Source: Chitinophagales bacterium
GTDB taxonomy: Bacteria > Bacteroidota > Bacteroidia > Chitinophagales > LD1
DNA length: 64,000 nucleotides
Direction of reading: 5' to 3'
Assembly: GCA_016787045.1 (NCBI GenBank)
Contig: JAEUVA010000046.1
Location: forward strand, 363,355-427,354
Shown: positions 37,601 through 45,604 of the stretch, in pieces
Layout of the letters: each line of letters starts with the position of its first letter
Numbering within the stretch: position 1 is the stretch's first letter
Position numbers and translations under genes: made by a program
Notes under the pieces: model-generated
The model's database searches: none
The model's input: only the letters and a program-made list of their open reading frames with translations
What the model was told of the DNA's origin: nothing

Positions 37601-40468
37601 TACGGCTCCATTGCAGGTCCACTGATAAGATACGCCCGGTGTAGTGGTATTATTAGTAACACATCTTGACTGCCCGGGGCAAAATAATGTGTCAATACTG
37701 TACAGTAGATTTAATGGAGCGCCTACTGTAATGGGCTTAGTAACAGAAGCATTACAACCGGGGGCAGTAGTTACCGTAAGTGTAACGTTTTTAACCCCCT
37801 GAGTCAGGTACTGGAAAGATGGAGAAAAAGCTGTTGATGTAGCACCTGTTGTACTGCCAAAATTCCAAAGCACAGCAGAAAAAGCGCAATTGGTGGTATC
37901 ACTACTGAGGTTGGTAAAATATGTTGAGTCGGGCAAACATGCCACATTTGCCGTAAAATCAGCAATGGGTTTGCATACGTACACATCGCCCCAAACAGTG
38001 TCTATACATCCGCTGCTGTTGGTGCTAATCATGCGCACACACCAACGGCCTTGCGAGGTGTTGTTAAACAATCGTGTAACGGTGTTACCTGTAAGGGTAC
38101 CGCCATTAATGGTACATCCGGGACCCCTAAAAAAAGTCCAAGTTGTTGAGGTGGGGTTAGGCGTAAGGTTGGTAAAGGTTACCGATCTATTCACACATAT
38201 TGTGGTATCTAAAGGTGTAAATGTTGAATTAATGCAAGGGCCTACAACTGTGTCTGTGTATTTATGGGTGCAGTTAAAAGTGTCATTGTAGGCAATAAGT
38301 GTTATAGGGCAGGGTAAACAAGCGGGTATAAGTGCCTTTAGATTGCCATTGGCGGGTATGGTATCTCCTGTACATCCCAATACCCAGTTTAAGGTTTTAA
38401 ATCGCTCCGATTCGTTGATCAATAACACGCTGTCTGTGCTCGCTCCACATGGTACATTAAATGAATACTGCGCTTTGGGTGGATTTACTATAATTGGTAA
38501 CAACACCGTATCGCTTGCACAACTATCTCTATACATCACTACTTTTGTAGTGAAGTTACCAATGGCATTATACACCTTTTCAAAAGTGGCGATAGTGCCA
38601 CCGGACACCGGATATGACTCCCAATTACCATCTCCCAGAAAATCTACATTAAGAAAATTAATAGTGTCTGTACAAGTTACAGTAAAAAATGCTGTATCCG
38701 TTTCGTAACAAAGCGTACTTGGTTGCACGGTAACTCCACAAGTGGGCTTTACCCCTACACAAATGGTGTCCTTCAATTTTGTGGTATCTACACAACCGTT
38801 TACGGTACTCATAGCCAGCCATACATCGTTACAACCTGGGTTGTTGAAACATTTTGTTGCCGGACTCCCATTAATACTCTGGTTTGAGCTATCCGGAAAA
38901 ATCCATCGGATTGTGGAGATAGCATCTCCGGCAGGTATGTTAGCCAACGGTGTAAGGTTTGTAAAAGTGACACACAATGGGCCACAACCCTTTGATTTAT
39001 TAAACCCAATTACCGGTTGAATCTTTCTTAACTTGATAAAAAGTGATTTTACCAAGGTATCTGAACAGCCGTTGGCTGCAGTAACCCGTTGAGTAACGTT
39101 ATAGTTACCAAAGTTGGCATAAGTTACTTGTGGGTTTTGAGCTGTATTGTTGGGGTTAAAAGGAGGGAAACCACTAGAACTCCAGTTGTATGTACAACCT
39201 GCACAAGCAGATAAATCATTAAGCTGCACTGTAAAAGGCACCTTACAACCTACAGTATCCGGAGAGTCAAAGTTTGCCGAGGGGCGTAGATTAGAAACAA
39301 TTTGCTGGCTGCTGGTATTGGAGCACCCCGGAGCAAAGGTTACGGTATGTGTGATGGTAAATGTGCCCTGAGTACTAACACAATAAGTGGCGTTAATCGT
39401 ATTTTGAGGAGTACCTCCGGGTGTAAACGTCCATTGATGTTGTGCGTTCGCTCCTCCGGGTGTATTGTCTGTAAAAGTTACACAACCCGGCTTAGAGGCA
39501 CTTGCGCAAAAAGCGGTAGCTGATGATGTGAATGCGGTAGTAGGTTGCGGCCGGTTACATATCATGGCCGGGTAAGTAACCGAATCAGCACAACCGCTTG
39601 GGTGGTAAGCCACTATTTTTACATCGTAGCAATTAGGGTTTACCGCAAATATATGCTGGTAGGTTTTGCTGGTATCGTCTTTTACCACCACATTATTAAT
39701 TAAAATACGGTATCTGACCAAAGGGCTGGCAGATGGATTACAAACCGTAAAATTGGTGGTAAGCGGAGTAGAAGAACAGTTTTGTGTAGTGTTATCTGCA
39801 GTTAAACAGGCAGCCGGTGTTGGTACTTTACAAGTGGCATTAAGTAGCTTTTGCCGGCCAACACATCCCGCATTATCGGTTGCAATCAGCGTAAGGTCAT
39901 AACAACCATTTGGGCAAATGGTGGGAAAGGTGTAACTAGCCGGACAAGCTCCCTGTGTGGTAACCGGCTGCCCGCAACTGGGTTGAAAAATAGTTTGCGC
40001 TAAACTGCCACCCACTATACCCACATTGCAGTTAATAGCAATGGTATGTGGCAAACAGCTCTCTAATGGGGTTACACTAAAATTTACTGTAGGAGTATCG
40101 CGCACCAATATGTTGCTCACTGTTTTTGTGCACGATTGTCCATTACTTCCGGTTACCCCGGCTGTAAGTTGATAAAGACCGGGCGTATTGATGATATATG
40201 CAAATCCCTTCACACTACTAGTTGCAACAACTCCTACCCCACTTAGTGTAAGTTGCCAACTATACACCGGATTAGGCAATGGCGGCACAACCGAAACAAA
40301 AGAATCTATGAGCAAATACGGCCGGCAGATAACTGTATCTTTAGATAAAATAGTACAGGTAACCTGTGCTTGCGTTTTTTGTACGGTAACAGCAAATGAA
40401 CCAACCAGCAAACAACATATTATCCAAAACTTAAGGGAGCGAGTAGCAAAGGAGTAAAGTTTCAACAT
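34604..40468 (-). CDS. Giant cysteine-rich PKD-repeat adhesin with T9SS type B sorting domain
   Basis: 1954 residues from ATG 40468, which starts a good signal peptide (FWIICCLLVGSFAV, then KTQAQ); a longer frame from 40618 lies upstream of the promoter and is rejected. About a dozen or more PKD-like beta domains follow, recognised by WDFGDGSP, YWGDGS, YNFGDN and G.Y.V.L.V...GC patterns. Many carry a Cys before HxY and a Cys at GC. The last 95 residues (FTPNGDGLNDIFMI, VYDRWGKMVFEA) are a type B sorting domain. It is likely a surface adhesin exported by T9SS with the SprF-like protein encoded 9 nt downstream, comparable to SprB but shorter. Confidence 0.9.
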   Translation of the reverse strand: MLKLYSFATRSLKFWIICCLLVGSFAVTVQKTQAQVTCTILSKDTVICRPYLLIDSFVSVVPPLPNPVYSWQLTLSGVGVVATSSVKGFAYIINTPGLYQLTAGVTGSNGQSCTKTVSNILVRDTPTVNFSVTPLESCLPHTIAINCNVGIVGGSLAQTIFQPSCGQPVTTQGACPASYTFPTICPNGCYDLTLIATDNAGCVGRQKLLNATCKVPTPAACLTADNTTQNCSSTPLTTNFTVCNPSASPLVRYRILINNVVVKDDTSKTYQHIFAVNPNCYDVKIVAYHPSGCADSVTYPAMICNRPQPTTAFTSSATAFCASASKPGCVTFTDNTPGGANAQHQWTFTPGGTPQNTINATYCVSTQGTFTITHTVTFAPGCSNTSSQQIVSNLRPSANFDSPDTVGCKVPFTVQLNDLSACAGCTYNWSSSGFPPFNPNNTAQNPQVTYANFGNYNVTQRVTAANGCSDTLVKSLFIKLRKIQPVIGFNKSKGCGPLCVTFTNLTPLANIPAGDAISTIRWIFPDSSNQSINGSPATKCFNNPGCNDVWLAMSTVNGCVDTTKLKDTICVGVKPTCGVTVQPSTLCYETDTAFFTVTCTDTINFLNVDFLGDGNWESYPVSGGTIATFEKVYNAIGNFTTKVVMYRDSCASDTVLLPIIVNPPKAQYSFNVPCGASTDSVLLINESERFKTLNWVLGCTGDTIPANGNLKALIPACLPCPITLIAYNDTFNCTHKYTDTVVGPCINSTFTPLDTTICVNRSVTFTNLTPNPTSTTWTFFRGPGCTINGGTLTGNTVTRLFNNTSQGRWCVRMISTNSSGCIDTVWGDVYVCKPIADFTANVACLPDSTYFTNLSSDTTNCAFSAVLWNFGSTTGATSTAFSPSFQYLTQGVKNVTLTVTTAPGCNASVTKPITVGAPLNLLYSIDTLFCPGQSRCVTNNTTTPGVSYQWTCNGAVPSTSTATQPCFSFPIAGDYTLVVQAQVGTGTTCTKIDSIRIHVQLPLASGVVSDDTLTCPTPPQVLTYTSTAQYVDDNSTWHWYFGDGDESTLKDPTHIYNQPGEYIVSMNVCNNGCCDSSVIDTIVVLGPSGYFSLEPAPYVCACSDSVTYNVCTIKASNLALLSGCSLFTPLYNINPIGSDANPTCITVSFPYCVTDSCLPQIVLGDGAGCQVYIDSGYLYIDSPAVQFTFDNYGVCVNGTVCFEDITSYNLPSNHSYTVNRYWDFGDGSPIDSSQNPSPCHYYATVGGYNVKLYIESNHGCIDSSVGTVVVVPEFPIAGYYADDSLICQFAPICFYDTSWIYPLTGADYWIWYWGDGSTDTMQGVPSACHSYDTGGYYRVTMCVFDSVGCPDCDSSIVIRVIDNPKADAGGDRFVCCGVTTTINGSGGSTYQWEPAGLFSNPTIATPTVTICYDTLITLYVGDQYGCNDTDYAMLTHSQIFAAFSTGTSYCLEDSVCVTDLSTNTNGTTAIWNYNFGDNTTYNTSYACHYYSNAGSSYSVSLHVTNNHGCVDSTFTTITVLPSPDAIFSLNDSVICSYEQICATNLSTSTIPITNTVFTYGDGFTTTGNGPHCHTYTPPYQAGYIVRLTVTDQNGCFDTMSIPVTLYEAPSANFNWTTSCETAPMPFNSTSLQGDGAINACQWTFWLGSPNPVIDNNCNTSYQFPAGNYPVQLVVVDVYGCADTVVKTVMSDSISQLVIYPGDTTICFGEVVTYSVSGVFDNIVWQPNVWIDDPYASTVTINPLANIGYTVSAVNGVCAAATSSFNVYVIQQIPFSVSATPDKIVLGLTSTITSQIPAPIDSIIWAPFNTLDCRDCPNPIAQPTQTTTYTATVYYSMNGKTCAIDDTVTITVLGSCEESIIFVPNTFTPNGDGLNDIFMIRGLAAVKINYFRVYDRWGKMVFEATDGAPNEIKWGWDGTDRGGEQLNPAVFVYTYEIECINGDTVSGKGNVTLVR

Positions 40469-40561
40469 CAGGGTCAAGGTTTCGTTCTCAAAATCAGGGA
40501 ATGCTAAATAAAGATTCTTTTTACAAACAAAAAGTTGCAATGCCAGGCCGTGCAACTCTAA

Positions 40562-40569
40562 CAAACTTA
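40562..40569 (-). promoter_or_regulatory. -7 promoter element of the PKD adhesin
   Basis: TAAGTTTG on the minus strand is a perfect TAnnTTTG box. It predicts a leader of roughly 90 nt before the ATG at 40468 and argues against a start at 40618. Confidence 0.4.
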
Positions 40570-40655
40570 TATAAAATGAGGTCAATGGCATACGCTGCAC
40601 ATCGGTGTGTAGAAACATAGCGTTACAATGGTCTTATTAAATCGCCCACATTAGA

Positions 40656-40663
40656 TAAGTTTG
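40656..40663 (+). promoter_or_regulatory. -7 promoter element abutting the NlpC/P60 gene
   Basis: TAAGTTTG is a perfect -7 box only 3 nt before the ATG at 40667. No clear -33 TTTG is seen. Confidence 0.35.
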
Positions 40664-40666
40664 AAA

Positions 40667-41437
40667 ATGGTACAAGGCATTTGTCAATTAAGTATGGTTC
40701 CGGTTCGCAAAGAACCCACTCACCGCAGCGAAATGGTTAATCAACTTTTGTTTGCAGATACCTACACAGTGTTGAATGAACAAACCGGATGGTTGCGAGT
40801 AGTCGCCACTCACGATGAATACGAGGGATGGATAAACGCTTCGCAACATTTTGCTACTACGCCAAAAGAGTTACAGTTACTTCAGTCGGCTGATAGAGCC
40901 ATTGCATACGACTTAGTATGCACAGTTCCCGGCAGCAGCACCCCGGTTTTAGTCACAGCAGGTAGTACACTACCTGCCTTTGACGGGCTGAACTTCCGGC
41001 TTGGTAAAGAGCGCTTAGTTTACAATGGCAAAGCCATACCTGCCGAGCCGGCCAACCTGAGTATGATTGAAAAATTAACCAACCGCTTTTTAGGCGTACC
41101 TTACCTATGGGGTGGTCGCTCGCCCTTTGGTATCGATTGCTCGGGGTTTACACAGGTTGTTTTCAAATACTTGGGCGTGGCGCTCAAGCGCGATGCCTAT
41201 CAGCAGGCCGAGCAGGGCTTCATCGTCAACTTTATTAATGAAACAAAGCCCGGTGACCTTGCCTTTTTTGCCAATGAAGAAGGCAAAATTACGCACGTAG
41301 GCATTGTACTAAAAGACCAACAAATCATACACGCCTCTGGTGTAGTACGTGTGGACCGCTTAGACCACTTTGGTATTTTCAACACCTCTACCAACAAATA
41401 CACCCATCAACTCAAGATTATTAAACGGTTAACATGA
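40667..41437 (+). CDS. NlpC/P60 (C40) cysteine peptidase with SH3-like domains
   Basis: 256 residues from ATG 40667 (TTG 40661 is possible). Residues 1-125 form two SH3-like domains (VPVRKEPTHRSEMVNQLLF, TGWLRVVATHDEYEGWI). The catalytic C40 domain has LGVPYLWGGRSPFGIDCSGFTQ with the nucleophilic Cys, then the His in KITHVGIVLKD and the third polar residue in IIHASG. Such enzymes cut D-glutamyl-diaminopimelate bonds in peptidoglycan. No signal peptide is seen, which fits muropeptide recycling in the cytosol (YkfC-like) rather than wall hydrolysis. The stop overlaps sir2 by 4 nt. Confidence 0.9.
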   Translation: MVQGICQLSMVPVRKEPTHRSEMVNQLLFADTYTVLNEQTGWLRVVATHDEYEGWINASQHFATTPKELQLLQSADRAIAYDLVCTVPGSSTPVLVTAGSTLPAFDGLNFRLGKERLVYNGKAIPAEPANLSMIEKLTNRFLGVPYLWGGRSPFGIDCSGFTQVVFKYLGVALKRDAYQQAEQGFIVNFINETKPGDLAFFANEEGKITHVGIVLKDQQIIHASGVVRVDRLDHFGIFNTSTNKYTHQLKIIKRLT

Positions 41438-42126
41438 GCAGAAGAAAAGTAGTGATTTTGACCGGTGCCGGTATAAGTGCCGAAAGCGGAATAAAAACCT
41501 TTCGCGATTCGGGTGGGCTTTGGGAAAACCACCGCATAGAAGATGTGGCCAGCCCCGAAGGTTGGCAACGAAACCCCAAACTCGTTTTAGATTTTTACAA
41601 CCAACGCAGGCGGCAACTGTTGCAAGCGCAACCCAACCGGGCACACCTTGCCTTGGCTGAACTGGAAAAAAAATTTGATGTAACCATTGTCACCCAAAAT
41701 GTAGACGACCTGCACGAGCGCGGTGGTAGCACAAAAATCATTCACCTGCATGGCGAACTGCTCAAAGCCAGAAGTGAGCAAAACGAATCGTTGGTAGTTG
41801 ATTGTGTAAATGATATTCTACTGGGCCACAAAGCCCCCGATGGCGCACAACTGCGCCCGCATATTGTTTGGTTTGGCGAGCCGGTGCCCGAAATAGAAAA
41901 TGCTGTGCCGCATGTAAAAGAGGCCGACATCTTTGTAGTTATTGGCACATCGCTGGCGGTGTATCCGGCTGCCGGACTAATACACTACACCACTTACGAA
42001 TCAGAAAAATGGCTCATAGACCCTAACGAAATGCCTCTGCCTCGTATTCCTAACCTGAAATTCATCAACGAAAAAGCTACTGTGGGGGTAGAGTTTTTAG
42101 TCAACCGCTTACTATCCGATGATTGA
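41434..42126 (+). CDS. Sir2-family NAD-dependent protein deacylase
   Basis: 230 residues. The NAD pocket is LTGAGISAESGIKTFRDSGGLW; TQNVDDLHERGG and HLHGEL (catalytic His) follow, then RPHIVWFGEPVPE and VIGTSLAVYPAAGL. FYNQRR has the Tyr-x-x-Arg of class III sirtuins, which favours removal of acidic acyl groups (succinyl). The usual four zinc cysteines are missing: only one Cys lies between HLHGEL and LRPHIVW, so the zinc ribbon is probably absent, as in some other bacterial sirtuins. It overlaps NlpC by 4 nt and menC by 8 nt. Confidence 0.88.
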   Translation: MSRRKVVILTGAGISAESGIKTFRDSGGLWENHRIEDVASPEGWQRNPKLVLDFYNQRRRQLLQAQPNRAHLALAELEKKFDVTIVTQNVDDLHERGGSTKIIHLHGELLKARSEQNESLVVDCVNDILLGHKAPDGAQLRPHIVWFGEPVPEIENAVPHVKEADIFVVIGTSLAVYPAAGLIHYTTYESEKWLIDPNEMPLPRIPNLKFINEKATVGVEFLVNRLLSDD

Positions 42127-43171
42127 CCTTAGCCAAGTAACTAAGGCCTGGTATCACCCTTACCGGCTAATGTTCAAAAACCCCGTACTTACTTCGCGGG
42201 GTAGTATGGACTATAAAAATGGGTTCTACCTATACCTAAGTAATGACATAAACACAGGTGTAGGCGAATGCAGTTTTATTGAAGGGCTAAGTATAGAATC
42301 TACCCAAACAGCAGATAATGAGTTGAAGAGTTTTTGCGAAGCTATTCATCAAAAAAAAGTTCATACAAACTCCTTTAAGTTTTGCTCTTCGGTGCAATTT
42401 GCACTGGAGTGTGCGGCATTAGATTTGGCAGGCGGTGCCAGAAAGATGCTGTTTGAAACTGAGTTTACAGCCGGAAACCGTAGCATACCCATCAACGGTT
42501 TAGTGTGGATGGGCGATGAACAATTCATGACACATCAAATGGAAGATAAAACTGCGCAGGGTTTCCGTTGTTTAAAGATGAAGGTGGGGGCACTGCCCTT
42601 TGAAACCGAGTTGGCCATTTTGAAAAACTTCAGAAAACATTATCCGGCAGAAAATTATGAACTGCGCTTAGATGCGAATGGCGCGTTTAATGCTGAAGAT
42701 ATTTTTGAAAAACTTGAAATTTTATCGCAATACAATATTCACTCCATAGAACAACCCGTGGCCGCAGGGCAGTACAATTTAATGAAAGAAGTGTGCCGCT
42801 CCTCTCCCATTCCGGTGGCTTTAGACGAAGAACTAATTCATTTGGCACACCTGCACCAATTAGAAACAATTGCCGAGCTTAAATCGCAGTACATCATTAT
42901 CAAACCATCTTTAATGGGTGGTTTTGCGATGGCTGATAAAATCATAACCATAGCCGAGCAACATCACATTGGCTGGTGGGCAACCAGTGCTTTAGAATCA
43001 AACATTGGGTTAAATGCCATTGCCCAATGGGTGGCCACCAAGCATAACGATATGACACAGGGTTTAGGAACAGGAGGGCTTTATGTCAACAATGTAACTT
43101 CACCACTTTATATTGAGCATGGGCACTTGCACTACAACCCTTTTACTGCTTGGGGAGATATACCTCAATAA
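42119..43171 (+). CDS. menC: o-Succinylbenzoate synthase (enolase superfamily)
   Basis: 350 residues. The enolase-superfamily barrel has the acid/base Lys pair motif CLKMKVG, metal ligands in LRLDANGAFN, SIEQPVAAG and VALDEEL, and the second Lys in IIIKPSLMGG. The GTGGLYVNN near the end is OSBS-like. It dehydrates SHCHC to o-succinylbenzoate in menaquinone synthesis. menE follows after 29 nt, which supports OSBS over dipeptide epimerase. The start overlaps the sir2 stop by 8 nt. Confidence 0.92.
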   Translation: MIDLSQVTKAWYHPYRLMFKNPVLTSRGSMDYKNGFYLYLSNDINTGVGECSFIEGLSIESTQTADNELKSFCEAIHQKKVHTNSFKFCSSVQFALECAALDLAGGARKMLFETEFTAGNRSIPINGLVWMGDEQFMTHQMEDKTAQGFRCLKMKVGALPFETELAILKNFRKHYPAENYELRLDANGAFNAEDIFEKLEILSQYNIHSIEQPVAAGQYNLMKEVCRSSPIPVALDEELIHLAHLHQLETIAELKSQYIIIKPSLMGGFAMADKIITIAEQHHIGWWATSALESNIGLNAIAQWVATKHNDMTQGLGTGGLYVNNVTSPLYIEHGHLHYNPFTAWGDIPQ

Positions 43172-43200
43172 TTTGTGTTTCACATTAGCTTTGCGCAAGT

Positions 43201-44316
43201 ATGTTTCAAATACCGTGTTACGACTTTACCCATTTTCAACTCTTTGAATTAGCACAAAAAAAACTTGCTGAAAACCCTGTTGATTGGGAAAAAAACGTTT
43301 GGAATATTGTAGAGCAGTTTTGTAATCCGGCAATTAATTCGCTCACTTTTGGCACCTCTGGCAGCACCGGCAAACCCAAACTGATTACTGCCTCAAAAAA
43401 TCATCTGCAAGCCAGCGCAAAAACCACCGTGCTCTATTTGCAAATTGCGCAGCGCAGCAATACCCTTCTCTGCTTACCTGCCGAAAAAATTGGTGGTGCA
43501 ATGGTCATTATTCGGGCAATTGTGCAAGGGTTAAATCTAATTTGTGTAAAACCGTCTTCCACTCCATTAGAGCACATCCGCAACATAGATATTCACTTTG
43601 CTTCTTTCACCCCTATGCAGTTTTTTTCTATCACCCAAAACCCCACTCATTTTGATACTGCCGAAAAAATAGGCACTGTGCTTTTGGGCGGCAGCGTAGT
43701 GAGCGATCCCCTGTTTTCAAAAACAAAGTATATGCGTAACCGCGTGTATGCCACTTACGGCATGACCGAAACGCTGAGCCATATAGCCCTCCGAAAAATC
43801 AGCCACGTGCCCGATAGCGGTTTCCAACCCATGCCCGGAGTTACGCTCACTACAGATACTGATAATGCCCTCATTATAGATGCTCCGCACTTAGGTGTGC
43901 GCCAGTTATCTACCAATGATTTAGTGAAACTATACCCCAATCAAACATTTGAATGGGTGGGTAGAAAAGATAATATCATCAACACTGGTGGATTGAAAAT
44001 TATACCCGAAACAGTAGAGCAAAAACTAAAATACATTATGCCCTATCCGTTTTTTTTGGCGGGCTTGCCCGATGAATACACTGGTGAGCGGGTAGTATTG
44101 GTGATAGAGCAAAGAGAGCTGAGCACAGAAAATGTAGAGCGCTTAAAATTGCTCCTTCAAAAAAACTTAGCAGAATATGAAAGGCCGCGTCAGTTCTTAT
44201 TGCTCCCAAAATTTGTTCGTACCGAAACCGGGAAGATAGTACGCAAAGAATCGCTTGCCGCTGCGGTAATCTATCATCAACAAAATACATCTGATAGCCC
44301 CGCAAAAGCAGATTGA
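43201..44316 (+). CDS. menE: o-Succinylbenzoate-CoA ligase, short form
   Basis: 371 residues of the AMP-forming ligase family, shorter than the usual 450-490, as is common in Bacteroidota. It has the P-loop LTFGTSGSTGKPKLI, YATYGMTETLSHIALRK, and GRKDNIINTGGLKI, with a C-terminal TGKIVRKES catalytic lysine. It activates o-succinylbenzoate to its CoA ester in menaquinone synthesis. The -7 box TAGCTTTG (43186-43193) 7 nt before the ATG may give it a second, internal promoter. Confidence 0.92.
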   Translation: MFQIPCYDFTHFQLFELAQKKLAENPVDWEKNVWNIVEQFCNPAINSLTFGTSGSTGKPKLITASKNHLQASAKTTVLYLQIAQRSNTLLCLPAEKIGGAMVIIRAIVQGLNLICVKPSSTPLEHIRNIDIHFASFTPMQFFSITQNPTHFDTAEKIGTVLLGGSVVSDPLFSKTKYMRNRVYATYGMTETLSHIALRKISHVPDSGFQPMPGVTLTTDTDNALIIDAPHLGVRQLSTNDLVKLYPNQTFEWVGRKDNIINTGGLKIIPETVEQKLKYIMPYPFFLAGLPDEYTGERVVLVIEQRELSTENVERLKLLLQKNLAEYERPRQFLLLPKFVRTETGKIVRKESLAAAVIYHQQNTSDSPAKAD

Positions 44317-44323
44317 CAAGTAT

Positions 44324-45427
44324 TTACCGAGCACACTCTTTAGTTGGCATGCTCGCTATCCAATCCCTCACTAAAGCTACCCCTTCTGTATGCACCAAAT
44401 TTTTGCCTACCTCCGGCATTTTGATGCCCGGGTCTTCAGATTCCATGCGGAAAACCAAAATGGATTTATCGGGCTGGCCCGGTACTACATCATATAATCT
44501 TCCTCCGGTGGCTTTGCCGGCAGCTACGGGGGCCTTACAAATACCCAAATTTTCAGCATTTTGATTTTCTAAATTGAGGTATAAACCCGATGTATATGCA
44601 GGGCCTTTAGGGTTGTGGCAGTGCCCGCAGTTCATTTCCAGATAGGCGCGAGTGCGCTGCTCTAAAGTATAGTTTTTATCATCTTTCCAGTCGGCTATCT
44701 TCGGGCAGTTCTCCGGTGCCGGTGCATTTTTAAGAATGTCCGCTTTTACCCAATAAGTAAGTTGATTAAACTCCCCATCTGAGTAGGTCAAATTTCTATT
44801 CAGATTGCGCACCTTGGGGCCTATGGGGCTAATAGCTGCCTTGTCGTTTCGCCAATGGCAACCTTTGCATTGGTTTTTATTAGGCACCACGTAAGTAGCA
44901 GTGCGCGATACACCATCATAATGTTTCCATTTTACTTCGGTTACTGCTCCGGTGTTTTCTAAAACTGCATCGGTTTGTTCATCGTTCCACAGGTAATCTA
45001 TAGCATCCCAACCGCTTTGGCGATGTACCAGCAAACGGGTTTCAATTATTCTGCGTTTGCCCTCTGGTTTTTGAAAATCTTCGGGATAGTAAAAGTTTTT
45101 TATCAAACACGAACCCACGGGCAATTGCAAAACCTGTGTAGTATCAAACTCCGCAGCCACACCCTCCGGCACATATACAAAGCGCGCTTTAAAAGCATAG
45201 TCTGTAAAAAGCGGAGTAATCAATTCATAAGGTATCACCCGCTCATTGGGCAAAAGCTCATTTACTTTCCCTTTAAAAAAACCATACTCCGAAAGTTTTT
45301 CAAACGGTTGTTTAGCCACATCAAGTACTACAGCTTTGGGGGTGCCTTGCAAGCAACTATGGAGTAACAAAACAGTAGCAGCAAGCAAAAATATTGCTGT
45401 GATAAAGGATATTTTTTTGAATAGCAT
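44324..45427 (-). CDS. SO2930-family diheme c-type cytochrome lipoprotein
   Basis: 367 residues. A lipoprotein signal peptide with lipobox LLHSC is present. Two heme c motifs follow, NQCKGCHWRN (about residue 210) and MNCGHCHNPKG (about 280). The N-terminal half contains KLSEYGFFKG, ELITPLFTDYAFK, PVGSCLIKNFYYP and RIIETRLLVHRQSGWDAIDYLW, which match the SO2930/HNE_0200 protein family of periplasmic cytochromes. It likely moves electrons or couples to an unidentified oxidase. It is divergent from the RamB/ScfR-like regulator at 45605, which is a possible controller. Confidence 0.85.
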   Translation of the reverse strand: MLFKKISFITAIFLLAATVLLLHSCLQGTPKAVVLDVAKQPFEKLSEYGFFKGKVNELLPNERVIPYELITPLFTDYAFKARFVYVPEGVAAEFDTTQVLQLPVGSCLIKNFYYPEDFQKPEGKRRIIETRLLVHRQSGWDAIDYLWNDEQTDAVLENTGAVTEVKWKHYDGVSRTATYVVPNKNQCKGCHWRNDKAAISPIGPKVRNLNRNLTYSDGEFNQLTYWVKADILKNAPAPENCPKIADWKDDKNYTLEQRTRAYLEMNCGHCHNPKGPAYTSGLYLNLENQNAENLGICKAPVAAGKATGGRLYDVVPGQPDKSILVFRMESEDPGIKMPEVGKNLVHTEGVALVRDWIASMPTKECAR

Positions 45428-45540
45428 TTTGTATCAAATTGAAAAAGCTGATGCGAATATGCAGTAAACAAATTCAATTATCGGAAGGTTTGAACAGGAA
45501 TCTCATCAGTGCTATACGAGTTAATGAAATAACGCCACAG

Positions 45541-45589
45541 GCGAAATTTCGCTGTTTGGCAAAATCCACTTATTTTGCGAATCATTCGC
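45541..45589 (+). promoter_or_regulatory. Two GCGAA palindromes, candidate operators of the downstream regulator
   Basis: GCGAAATTTCGC (45541-45552, perfect 12-bp palindrome) and GCGAATCATTCGC (45577-45589, GCGAA-3 nt-TTCGC) lie 53 and 16 nt upstream of the regulator ATG. Their centres are about 36 bp apart, roughly 3.5 helical turns. The second overlaps a -7-like TATTTTG (45571-45577). Autoregulation is the simplest reading (inferred). Confidence 0.5.
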
Positions 45590-45604
45590 TAACAGCAAAT
45601 TTTC

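Noticed and set aside
40469..40618. Longer start for the PKD adhesin
   Set aside because: A perfect -7 box at 40562-40569 lies inside the extension and the signal peptide begins at 40468.
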